Part shown: positions 44,511-52,066 of the stretch, piece after piece
Position numbering within the stretch: position 1 is the first letter of the stretch
Layout of the letters: every line of letters starts with the position of its first letter
Source: Halorubrum sp. CSM-61
GTDB lineage: Archaea; Halobacteriota; Halobacteria; Halobacteriales; Haloferacaceae
Direction of reading: 5' to 3'
Length of the DNA: 64,000 nt
Assembly: GCF_003781945.1 (NCBI RefSeq)
Contig: NZ_RJJW01000012.1
Span: 19,219 to 83,218, forward strand
Notes under the pieces: model-generated
Database searches by the model: none
What the model saw: only the letters and a program-made list of their open reading frames with translations
What the model was told of the DNA's origin: nothing
Made by a program: the position numbers and the translations under genes

Positions 44511-46670
44511 ATGGTGTTCACAATCGATTTCCTTGGCGATGGTCGGGTCCTTGAATGGGAAGCGACCAACGACGGCGCGACTGCGACCGAACACGACGAC
44601 TACACACCTCGCTTCTATGTCACAGCACGTGACCCTAACACCGACATTGATCTCACGCCACTTCGCTCACAATACGAGCGACACCCAGATGTCGTCGCGA
44701 CAGAGATCGTATCCCGGCGCCCCGGATTTCGTCGTGACGACGAGCCCGCTCTCGCTGTCGACGTCGACCACGTCGACCGCGTCACCCCACTCGCCCGACA
44801 AGCGCGCCAACTGTCAGCGCACCCAGTCGGCGATCTCGCCTGTTTCAACGTCGACTTCTCGCGAGAGTTCCGGTACTGTCTGGAGACCGGCGCCGATCCG
44901 ACGCCGGCGAGGGAGCTGTCGACGCTCCGGCTCAGCGTTCCGGTGACCGAAACGAGCAACGACGTCTATGGGGAGTTGTCTATCGCCGGCGACACCGTCA
45001 CTGGCTCTCCGACGGATATCCTGACCGCCGTCCAGACGGCGCTCGACGCACACGATCCGGACGTCTTGGTTTGCTCGACGAGCGAGATCATCCCGACGCT
45101 GCACGAGATGGCGGCGGACGCCGGCGTCGACGACTTCTCGTTGAGTCGGTGGCCGGACGTCGACTACCAGCAACTCGCAAGCCGGTCGACGTACTCAAGC
45201 TACGGTCGCGTCGGTCACTCGCCGGCGCGGTACAACGTGCCTGGCCGCGCGATCATCGACGAATCAAACACGTTCTTTTACGGGGAGACAAACCTCGACG
45301 GCGTCCTCGACCTTGTGTCGCGCTCGAAAAAGCCCGTCCAAGAACTTGGGTGGGCGTCAATCGGGAACGTCCTCACTGCGATCCAGATCTGTGAGGCCCA
45401 CGATCGCGGTGTCCTCGTGCCGTGGAACTCCTGGCGGCATGAGTTCTTCAAGCCGATGGGGACGCTCCACGACGCCGACCGCGGCGGCTTCATCTTCGCG
45501 CCCGAGGTCGGCCTCCACGAGAACGTCCACGAACTCGACTTCTCCTCGTTGTACCCGAACATTATCTGTACCCGAAACGTCTCACCGGACGTCATTCGGT
45601 GTGGCTGCCACAGCGACCGCAAGGACGTCCCCGGCCTCGGATACTCGATTTGTGACGATCAAGGCTACCTCGTCGACGTGCTCCAGCCGATCATCGACGC
45701 TCGCGACGAGATCAAGGCGGCCATCCGTCGCGAGAAGAAACGAGACGACCCCGACGAGGATCGTCTAGCGGAACTTGAGGGGCGGTCGGGCGCGCTAAAG
45801 TGGATCCTGGTCGCCTGCTTCGGCTATCAGGGGTTCAGCAACGCGAAGTTCGGCCGGATTGAGTGCCACGAGGCAATCAACGCGTTCGCTCGCGAAATTC
45901 TGCTGACGGCGAAACAGCGACTAGAAGCTGGCGGCTGGCGCGTCGTCCACGGCATCGTTGACTCCATCTGGGTGACTCCGGACCCCGACGTCGACGACGA
46001 GGACCGCGAAAACCTCGAGACGCTCGCGACGGCAATCACGGATGAGGTCGAGATTCGGCTCGAACACGAGGCCCACTACGACTGGGTGGCGTTCGTCCCG
46101 CAGCGCGAGAGCGACGCCGGCGCGTTGACGAAGTACTTCGGGAAGGTCGCCGGCGACGACGATTTCAAGATCAGGGGCATCGAAGCCCGACAGCGTTCGA
46201 CTCCGCCGTTCATCGAAGATGTCCAGCGGGACTGTCTCGAACGGTTCGACGCGACTCGATCTCCGGATGCCGTACTCGACTGTCTCCAAGACGCCATCAA
46301 GCGTCTTCACACTGGAACGGTGCCGGTCGAGCAGCTCGTCGAACGAAATCGTGTCTCCAAGCCACTCGAAGGATATACACAGAACACCCAGAACGTGGCG
46401 GCGCTGAAGCGGGCTCGCGATCAGGATCTCGCTGTTCATCCAGGCCAAGACATCGAGTACGTGGTCGTCGACGACGAGAAGAGCTCGCGAGAACGGGTCG
46501 CGTTGACTCACGAGGAGGTCGAGTCGTACGATGCGTCGTACTACGAGACGCAACTCGTCAGAGCTGTCGAGAGCGTGCTGTCACCGCTTGGCTGGGATCG
46601 GACGGAGATCAGTCGAGAACTCACGGAGATTCAGGTGCCAGAGCTGACAGCGTTCGCAGATAGAGAGTGA
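44511..46670 (+). CDS. polB: B-family DNA polymerase lacking exonuclease motifs
   Basis: 719 residues, short for a PolB. Polymerase motifs: A, DFSSLYPNII (Asp343); B, KWILVACFGYQGFSNAKFG (Lys430); C, HGIVDSIWV (Asp484), where the usual DTD is IVD, so only the essential second Asp remains. The N-terminal exonuclease region (NVDFSREFRYCLETG, then LRLSVPVTE about residues 144-152) has none of the DxE, NxxxFD or YxxxD motifs. The polymerase is likely active but without proofreading, with the exonuclease of 42917 as the candidate replacement. Confidence 0.9.
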   Translation: MVFTIDFLGDGRVLEWEATNDGATATEHDDYTPRFYVTARDPNTDIDLTPLRSQYERHPDVVATEIVSRRPGFRRDDEPALAVDVDHVDRVTPLARQARQLSAHPVGDLACFNVDFSREFRYCLETGADPTPARELSTLRLSVPVTETSNDVYGELSIAGDTVTGSPTDILTAVQTALDAHDPDVLVCSTSEIIPTLHEMAADAGVDDFSLSRWPDVDYQQLASRSTYSSYGRVGHSPARYNVPGRAIIDESNTFFYGETNLDGVLDLVSRSKKPVQELGWASIGNVLTAIQICEAHDRGVLVPWNSWRHEFFKPMGTLHDADRGGFIFAPEVGLHENVHELDFSSLYPNIICTRNVSPDVIRCGCHSDRKDVPGLGYSICDDQGYLVDVLQPIIDARDEIKAAIRREKKRDDPDEDRLAELEGRSGALKWILVACFGYQGFSNAKFGRIECHEAINAFAREILLTAKQRLEAGGWRVVHGIVDSIWVTPDPDVDDEDRENLETLATAITDEVEIRLEHEAHYDWVAFVPQRESDAGALTKYFGKVAGDDDFKIRGIEARQRSTPPFIEDVQRDCLERFDATRSPDAVLDCLQDAIKRLHTGTVPVEQLVERNRVSKPLEGYTQNTQNVAALKRARDQDLAVHPGQDIEYVVVDDEKSSRERVALTHEEVESYDASYYETQLVRAVESVLSPLGWDRTEISRELTEIQVPELTAFADRE

Positions 46671-46671
46671 T

Positions 46672-46715
46672 TTAACCAACAAAAGGGTCGTTTTTGGAGT
46701 GGGTTTGTTGGTTAA
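46672..46715. promoter_or_regulatory. inverted repeat C (TTAACCAACA / TGTTGGTTAA)
   Basis: Perfect arms 46672-46681 and 46706-46715, spacer 24. It begins two bases after the polB stop, between two convergent genes, so it is not a simple promoter. Confidence 0.85.
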
Positions 46716-46840
46716 CTACAATCCACGCGAGATTGTCCCCACACCCCGTGTGCGATATAAAATGGTGAAGGCGATGGGAGGAGTCGAAGAGGGGGCAACG
46801 AAACTGATTCACAATCCCCGGCGTCACTAAATATTCCATC

Positions 46841-46863
46841 AATTGCGGACACACCGGGGGGTG
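46841..46863 (+). repeat. origin iteron R0
   Basis: AATTGCGGACACACCGGGGG, a divergent copy of the iteron found beyond the other end of the neighbouring orc gene. Confidence 0.6.
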
Positions 46864-46895
46864 TGCGTATCGGACTACTGCCGCCGCGACCGGGG

Positions 46896-48296
46896 CTAGT
46901 TCAGTGTCTGCTGTTCGTTGAGCCAGCTTTTCGCAAGTTCATTGAACTCAACCGATTCGAATCGAGAAACGGCCTCCAGTACCTCAATCGCTGTCGAGGG
47001 CTCAACGCGGAGTTCAAACGTATAGGCTTCACCACCAACCGATCCCGAGGCAGATTTTCGTGCTCGAATGATACTCAACATATCGAGCTCGATAAGATGA
47101 TCACGCATTCGGCGTTGAGCCAAACGGTCAGCACCGATGTGGTCTGAAAGGGAGGTGTAGACATCATAGACATCGCGGGTCCGAATCCCGGAGGAGCCTC
47201 CGAGCTCAAGAATTGTCACCGCTGCGAGCGCGAGGTGTCCCTGAGTCGTGAGCTGTTCCATCCCTTCAATGATGAGCTCTCGCTCAGCTTCGCTTTGAGC
47301 GGCTCGGACGTGCTCTTCCCCAACTCGCGTATCACCCTCAGATTCAGCAATCGCTGCGGCTTTCCGGAGGTACTTGATTGCTTGGCGGGCACTGCCTTTG
47401 TCCTGAGCAGCGTACGCAGCACAGAGCGGAATCACGTCATCAGACAGAATCGCTGAATCAATACGGAGCAGTGTACACTCGGATCGGTCGACATCTATCT
47501 GTTCGAAGGCTTTGGCAAGCGAGCCATCGTCGTCATCCAAGTCGACATCGGCCTCAAACTCTTCGCCGGCGGGAGTCTCATATACAAGTGAAGTGTCACG
47601 GAATGCTTTGCTCGCACGGCGAGAAAGGATATCACGGAGTTCATGTGCGTCGTAAGGCGCAAAGAAAATCGAATCATCGTAGAGGCTATCTTTCGCGGCC
47701 GGATCGAGGTTATCACGCCACTGGAGGTCGTTGCTGATGCCAATGATTGACGGATAGACATCGTCGTTGACGTAGTCTTTATCACGTGCACGGGGGAGCG
47801 AATAGAGGATCTTGTCGTCCGTACCGAGGTTGTCAATCTCGTCGAGGACGATGATGATTGTGCCACCAATCTCGTTCATTCCCTCCCAGAGGTGGTCAAG
47901 AACCTTCTGCATCGAGTGGCCGTTAGGATTCTCGCCACCGATTTCTTCACAGAGTCCACAGGCGAGTGTGTAGCTTGAAGAAATACCCTCACAGGAGAAG
48001 AACACCGTTGTTAGGTCGAGATTCTGGGCGTTAGCGAACGTCTCCAGCTCGGCCAATTCTGCTTTTGCGGCTGCTGTCTTTCCCTGGCCGGCTTTCCCTG
48101 AGAGGAACGTGTTTTCAGCGCCGGCACCGCGAGCTGCTGGCTTCAACGACCGTCGTAGCTTCAAGATCTCGTTTTGGCGTTCTGGAAGCGTTGTTGGCGT
48201 GTGGCCTTCTTTGAGGTAGTCCTCGCCGCCGACCGCAAAGATCTCGGAGGTCGTTGAATACGGGGACGAGTCCATTACCATATTTCGTGTATTCAT
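46896..48296 (-). CDS. Orc1/Cdc6-type replication initiator, long form
   Basis: 466 residues from ATG 48296. AAA+ motifs: Walker A SGKAGQGKTA, Walker B IIIVLDEIDN, sensor-1 IIGISNDLQW, then PYDAHELRDILSRRA and RQAIKYLRKA. The C-terminal winged helix (TQGHLALAAVTILELGGSSGIRTRDVYDVYTSL) has the origin-binding position. An inserted acidic loop (FEADVDLDDDDGSL) is unusual. It points away from the iteron-bearing region, which is likely its origin. It differs markedly from the Orc1 at 39254 and belongs to another lineage. Confidence 0.88.
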   Translation of the reverse strand: MNTRNMVMDSSPYSTTSEIFAVGGEDYLKEGHTPTTLPERQNEILKLRRSLKPAARGAGAENTFLSGKAGQGKTAAAKAELAELETFANAQNLDLTTVFFSCEGISSSYTLACGLCEEIGGENPNGHSMQKVLDHLWEGMNEIGGTIIIVLDEIDNLGTDDKILYSLPRARDKDYVNDDVYPSIIGISNDLQWRDNLDPAAKDSLYDDSIFFAPYDAHELRDILSRRASKAFRDTSLVYETPAGEEFEADVDLDDDDGSLAKAFEQIDVDRSECTLLRIDSAILSDDVIPLCAAYAAQDKGSARQAIKYLRKAAAIAESEGDTRVGEEHVRAAQSEAERELIIEGMEQLTTQGHLALAAVTILELGGSSGIRTRDVYDVYTSLSDHIGADRLAQRRMRDHLIELDMLSIIRARKSASGSVGGEAYTFELRVEPSTAIEVLEAVSRFESVEFNELAKSWLNEQQTLN

Positions 48297-48304
48297 ACCA
48301 CATA

Positions 48305-48322
48305 AACCCCCGTGTCCGTAAT
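48305..48322 (-). repeat. origin iteron, degenerate
   Basis: Complement reads ATTACGGACACGGGGGTT, a shortened version of the iteron, just upstream of the orc gene start. Confidence 0.5.
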
Positions 48323-48412
48323 GTCTGACTCGTCTGTATAACCCCCCGCCCCGTCCGGGATTGTCGTCAGTTTGGTAACAGACGGTCGTGTTGTGACTCA
48401 ATACGAACTATA

Positions 48413-48439
48413 CCCCCGCCCCCGGGGTTGTCCGCAATT
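48413..48439 (-). repeat. origin iteron R1
   Basis: Complement reads AATTGCGGACAACCCCGGGG then GCGGGGG. Orientation is opposite to R2-R4. Confidence 0.8.
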
Positions 48440-48479
48440 ATCCGAGAAACAGTACCCCTGTCATAGCTATCTTCATCGG

Positions 48480-48635
48480 CCTAACTAGACGTAGAATTCG
48501 TGAATTTGCCACGATTAGCAATGGTCAGCAACACATATAATAAATCTTTTTATTGGAATGAGTAAGTAGTAGATAGAAGGTTGCTTACACTTGTTCTCAT
48601 TGTAGTTTGTATTTGTTTAAGTACTTTAGCTGCTG
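48480..48635. other. AT-rich stretch, candidate unwinding element
   Basis: Contains CACATATAATAAATC and TTTTTATTGG and stretches with few G/C, unlike the GC-rich surroundings. It lies between the opposed iterons R1 and R2. Confidence 0.55.
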
Positions 48636-48668
48636 TCCGACTTAGACCGGTAGACAGTCTGGACTCAG

Positions 48669-48693
48669 AATTACGGACATCCCCGGGGGCGGG
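48669..48693 (+). repeat. origin iteron R2
   Basis: AATTACGGACATCCCCGGGG then GCGGG. Confidence 0.8.
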
Positions 48694-48874
48694 CGGTAGA
48701 TATATCGACTCTTTGCGACCGTCACTGAAACATAGTTTATTAGATGGTCTCTATACGAGATCGTGACTACTGAACCCGTGAAGGCTGTTTTCAGTCATTA
48801 GCGGGTCATTCTAAAGTACACGTGAACTGAGTCTCTCAGTTTCGTTTTGAATCTGACTTCCTCTTTCCTCCGTG

Positions 48875-48900
48875 AATTGCGGACATCCCCGGGGGTGGGG
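48875..48900 (+). repeat. origin iteron R3
   Basis: AATTGCGGACATCCCCGGGG then GTGGGG, preceded by GTG as in R4. Confidence 0.85.
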
Positions 48901-49154
48901 GAGATAATCCTCAAACGGCTTCATCATTCTCGATTAACCGACGTTGGCTCAAACATAGACTCCTACCGGGGAACCTACTACGCCCGGCCTAACGAGCCGT
49001 GTAGTGAGATCCAATAGTAACTAACGTACTTTCACAGCTAAACCCGTGGTCTCCTGTTCGAACCACCACACCTCCGAGGCCACATGGAAACTACTCGCAA
49101 CCAAGATTACTACAATACAGACTTGACAGCGTAGTTTGTCACTATATCCCGTGA

Positions 49155-49179
49155 AATTGCGGACATCCCCGGGGGTGGG
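49155..49179 (+). repeat. origin iteron R4
   Basis: AATTGCGGACATCCCCGGGG then GTGGG, identical to R3 over 25 bases. Confidence 0.85.
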
Positions 49180-49353
49180 TGAAGTAGTAGTGTTTTAGGT
49201 TTTGAATTGGCGAGTGAGGCGGGTCCCCTGCGCCACCATGTGCGGGGCTCTTGACTGGGAACATACTACCTGTCCTGTTCTGAAGATCAGCGTCAAACCA
49301 GAAGCCTCTGATTGAGTTCGTGAGTGTCTCCTCTGCCTGGAAACGGAGAAGGC

Positions 49354-49686
49354 TCAATCACGCTCGCTCTTGGAGTCAACTGGGCCTTTGTACTGTGAGC
49401 GTATCTGGTCCCCCTCTCGCCACTGCCAGTAGTAGTAGCGATTGTCGTTGATCTCCTTGATCGTGATCGTCGCTTTGGCCGGGACGTCATCCGGAAGATC
49501 GTCTGGTCGCTCTTCAACCTCTTCTTGATCTGCCGACTCCTCGAGACGGGCCTCTCGTTCCTTGTGCTCGGCGAGCGCTTCAGCGTACGTAGCAACATCT
49601 TGGAGCTGCTCTGGAGACGACCTGTTAAGCGCGTTGACGACCTCCGTTGCGAGATCTGCCGGTGGACTCGGAGGCTGGTGAGACAT
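49354..49686 (-). CDS. small conserved protein (DUF6788-like)
   Basis: 110 residues from ATG 49686. Helical N-terminus (DLATEVVNALNRSSPEQLQDVATYAEALAEHKERE), acidic linker, and a C-terminal beta patch (YYYWQWREGDQIRSQYKGPV) like the DUF6788 pattern. Function unknown. Inverted repeat D sits 15 bases before the start codon, so its promoter is likely controlled by the repeat-binding factor. Confidence 0.65.
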   Translation of the reverse strand: MSHQPPSPPADLATEVVNALNRSSPEQLQDVATYAEALAEHKEREARLEESADQEEVEERPDDLPDDVPAKATITIKEINDNRYYYWQWREGDQIRSQYKGPVDSKSERD

Positions 49687-49700
49687 CAGTTGGCCTCGTG

Positions 49701-49741
49701 TTAACCAACACAACCCGCTACTCTATAGTTTTGTTGGTTAA
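49701..49741. promoter_or_regulatory. inverted repeat D (TTAACCAACA / TGTTGGTTAA)
   Basis: Perfect arms 49701-49710 and 49732-49741, spacer 21, in the divergent promoter region of 49354 and 49825. Confidence 0.9.
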
Positions 49742-49824
49742 GACGATGGAGACGGCTCCCGTGCTCGCTGGATGTAACACTACTCGAAACTTGTTTATAA
49801 ATTAGCTTTGTACTATGTTATGCT

Positions 49825-50751
49825 GTGCTTCGGCGCATCGAACTCAAGGTCCTCGCCACGGTCGCCCGCGGCGATACGATCTCCGAGCTCGCGACGAAGC
49901 TCGACCATAGCGAGAGCTACCTCTCTCGTGCCGTCGCCGACCTCGTCGAGAAAGGGCTCGTCTATACAGAACCCGACGGCCGACGAAAACGAGTCGTCCC
50001 ATCGGATGCCCGCGCCGTCGAGATCTACCAGGACCTCGTCCGTCAGTACCCCCATATCGACTTCTCCGAGCTGCTGACCGGCAAAGCTCTCGAGGTGTTG
50101 TACTACATCGACCAACCGCGAACTGTCTCTGAGATCGCTGAAAAAAGCGACAACTATCGCAACACCGTCAATCGCGTGTTGAGACGATTCCGTAATCGTG
50201 GCTTGGTAGGCAGAGAAGACAGTCAGTACTACTTCACCGGGAACTTCGACCAACTACGTGAGTTCGCACGTGAACTCGTTCATTATGACCATCGACAGCG
50301 ACTCAGATCGGTCGTTCCGGATGGGACGATTCTCTGGGAGGGGTACGACGAATTCCTCGCACAAACTGAACTGGAGATCGATTCAAAGAATTTCCACGCG
50401 ACTGGGTTAGCAGAGTTCGCGAGGTTTGGCCTCCAGTTTCTCCTGACGAGCCGCCGCTATTACCTGTATTCTACAGATCCAGACAGCTTGTCGCCTGCGG
50501 CGCTTTGCTGTCACGTGCTTTTGATCGATGATGGGTCACGTCACCGATCGTACTGTGCCCTCTTGATCAGCCATCTCGATATTGACGAGGGCCAACTCCG
50601 AGATCAAGCAGCGAAATATGAACTGGAAGAGACAATCGATGCCCTACTCCAGTATCTGAACACACACGGGCAAGATACTGGCCGTCGTTTTCCCGAATGG
50701 GCTCAATTCCGGAGGCTGGCAGCCGACTACGAAGTTTCCCTCTCACATTAA
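49825..50751 (+). CDS. protein with two winged helices and C-terminal domain of unknown function
   Basis: 308 residues from GTG 49825 (an ATG at 49820 is out of frame). Winged helix 1: LKVLATVARGDTISELATKLDHSESYLSRAVADLVEKGLVY. Winged helix 2: LEVLYYIDQPRTVSEIAEKSDNYRNTVNRVLRRFRNRGLV. The remainder (ILWEGYDEFLAQTELE, LLTSRRYYLYS) looks like a ligand or nucleotidyltransferase-like fold but is not recognised. Its divergence from 49354 around repeat D suggests co-regulation. Confidence 0.65.
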   Translation: MLRRIELKVLATVARGDTISELATKLDHSESYLSRAVADLVEKGLVYTEPDGRRKRVVPSDARAVEIYQDLVRQYPHIDFSELLTGKALEVLYYIDQPRTVSEIAEKSDNYRNTVNRVLRRFRNRGLVGREDSQYYFTGNFDQLREFARELVHYDHRQRLRSVVPDGTILWEGYDEFLAQTELEIDSKNFHATGLAEFARFGLQFLLTSRRYYLYSTDPDSLSPAALCCHVLLIDDGSRHRSYCALLISHLDIDEGQLRDQAAKYELEETIDALLQYLNTHGQDTGRRFPEWAQFRRLAADYEVSLSH

Positions 50752-50801
50752 CAGCAGTCACGCTTCCCATACGAAGTTTAAAGTTCAAGGATTTCGTACT
50801 A

Positions 50802-51434
50802 ATGTGTATGACCCCTCACCCCGTTACGGAAACACCCCCGCATGATCTCGAAACTGGGATCAATCAGCTTGCTACCGTCGGCCGGTTATTGGATCACCCA
50901 GAACTGGCGCGTGTCTATGTGTACACCTGCTATTACGGGCCGGTCACCCGCCCAGAGATCAAGGCGGCACTAGATATCCCAAAGACCACCGTCTACGATC
51001 ACGTAGAAACGCTTGAGGCACTCGGAATCGTCACGTTGGCGGGAGATAGACCAGTAGAAGTGACCGCAGATCCGGTTCGCATCACTACTGATGGTATTGT
51101 TGTGACGCCGACGATCCTCCATGCCGTTGCACTCCAGGAAGTCGATGAAGATGTCTCATACTTTGTTGAGCGACACGGTGTTGGCAAACTCGCTGCTGCT
51201 GTCCGACAGGCTGGACTCCATTATGCTGGTCAGATCACCCAGCGAATGGCCGCTGATCCACTTGGCATCCCAACCGGGGAAGCGATCAGTATTATCCTCG
51301 CGTTGAAGCCTGCGCTCGCGGTTGGGCAGGAATACGATCCCCATTTCGACGTGATTTTCCCGGAGATTTCGGATGACGTCGAATTCGAGAGCGAACTTGA
51401 CGTGACTACGCCTCGCCCGAATACTGAGTCGTAA
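50802..51434 (+). CDS. winged-helix antitoxin-like regulator of a PIN module
   Basis: 210 residues from ATG 50802. Helix-turn-helix: ARVYVYTCYYGPVTRPEIKAALDIPKTTVYDHVETLEALGIV, then a helical C-terminus (YFVERHGVGKLAAAVRQAGLHYAG). It is followed after 15 bases by a PIN-domain gene and matches the regulator at 54042 (YIDRHGVAGLATALTYA), so the regulator/PIN pair is a recurrent module, probably toxin-antitoxin-like. Confidence 0.75.
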   Translation: MCMTPHPVTETPPHDLETGINQLATVGRLLDHPELARVYVYTCYYGPVTRPEIKAALDIPKTTVYDHVETLEALGIVTLAGDRPVEVTADPVRITTDGIVVTPTILHAVALQEVDEDVSYFVERHGVGKLAAAVRQAGLHYAGQITQRMAADPLGIPTGEAISIILALKPALAVGQEYDPHFDVIFPEISDDVEFESELDVTTPRPNTES

Positions 51435-51449
51435 TTCTTCCCATTCTCG

Positions 51450-51986
51450 ATGAACAACTCGTCTCCTCTTTCCCCCGAATCAGTCACATTAGTCGACGCA
51501 AACGTCTTCATTAGCATCGGAAATCCAGGGAGATCCAAACACCATCGGTTCCGCCAAACAGTTCGGCGTGCTGGCGTGACGCTTCTGGTTCCTGCTCGTG
51601 TTGAAGAAGAAATTGAACAAGGTGGAGTCAAGCCAGCACTGGAGCGAGCCCAAGACGAGGGGTGGGCGAAAGTTGTGGCAGCCCCGACTGTCTCTCACAG
51701 CAAGGCGACAACAGCCCAAGATATCGTTCGACGAGCAATCGCCTCGAAATCGACGAGCAAAGATGAGCACGACGTAGAAAAAGCCGATCCCGTGTTCGCT
51801 GGACTTGCTGTCGAGTACCTTCTCGATGTAGAAAAGGCGGATAATGTCACTGTGATTACTGCCGACCGGGTTGCTCAAGAGGCAATCGAAACCGCAATGT
51901 CGTCGCTAGGCTACGAGGGCCAAATTACCATCATTACGCTCTGGGATCTTATTGATAGTGAGGATGATGATATCACACTCATTTAA
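51450..51986 (+). CDS. PIN-domain protein (toxin-like)
   Basis: 178 residues. Acidic residues of the PIN active site are in VTLVDANVFISIG, VEEEIEQG, EKADPVFAGLAVEYLL and VITADRVAQEA. PIN proteins are RNases, usually the toxin of VapBC pairs. The partner here is a large winged-helix regulator, not a small VapB. Length exceeds the ~130 residues of classic VapC. Confidence 0.78.
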   Translation: MNNSSPLSPESVTLVDANVFISIGNPGRSKHHRFRQTVRRAGVTLLVPARVEEEIEQGGVKPALERAQDEGWAKVVAAPTVSHSKATTAQDIVRRAIASKSTSKDEHDVEKADPVFAGLAVEYLLDVEKADNVTVITADRVAQEAIETAMSSLGYEGQITIITLWDLIDSEDDDITLI

Positions 51987-52066
51987 TCGCGTCTTCCGAA
52001 ATTGATGACCCCTCTGGCTCCCACCAATGTATTTGGTAACCGCGAGACAGTATTCAAATACATCAC

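Larger units (their letters stand above)
48297..49353. other. predicted replication origin (no genes)
   Basis: 1057 gene-free bases beside the orc gene. Two G-rich iterons on the left point in the minus direction, three on the right in the plus direction, and an AT-rich stretch lies between them. This arrangement (opposed boxes around an unwinding element next to orc1/cdc6) is the known haloarchaeal origin plan. Confidence 0.7.

Noticed and set aside
46672..46715. Simple transcription terminator after polB
   Set aside because: The same 10-bp arms occur at three promoter-type sites and the loop is 21-24 bases without a T run, so a protein-binding site is more likely.
48305..49179. CRISPR array
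   Set aside because: The repeats are unevenly spaced (about 200-280 bp), occur in both orientations and lie beside orc, so origin iterons fit better.
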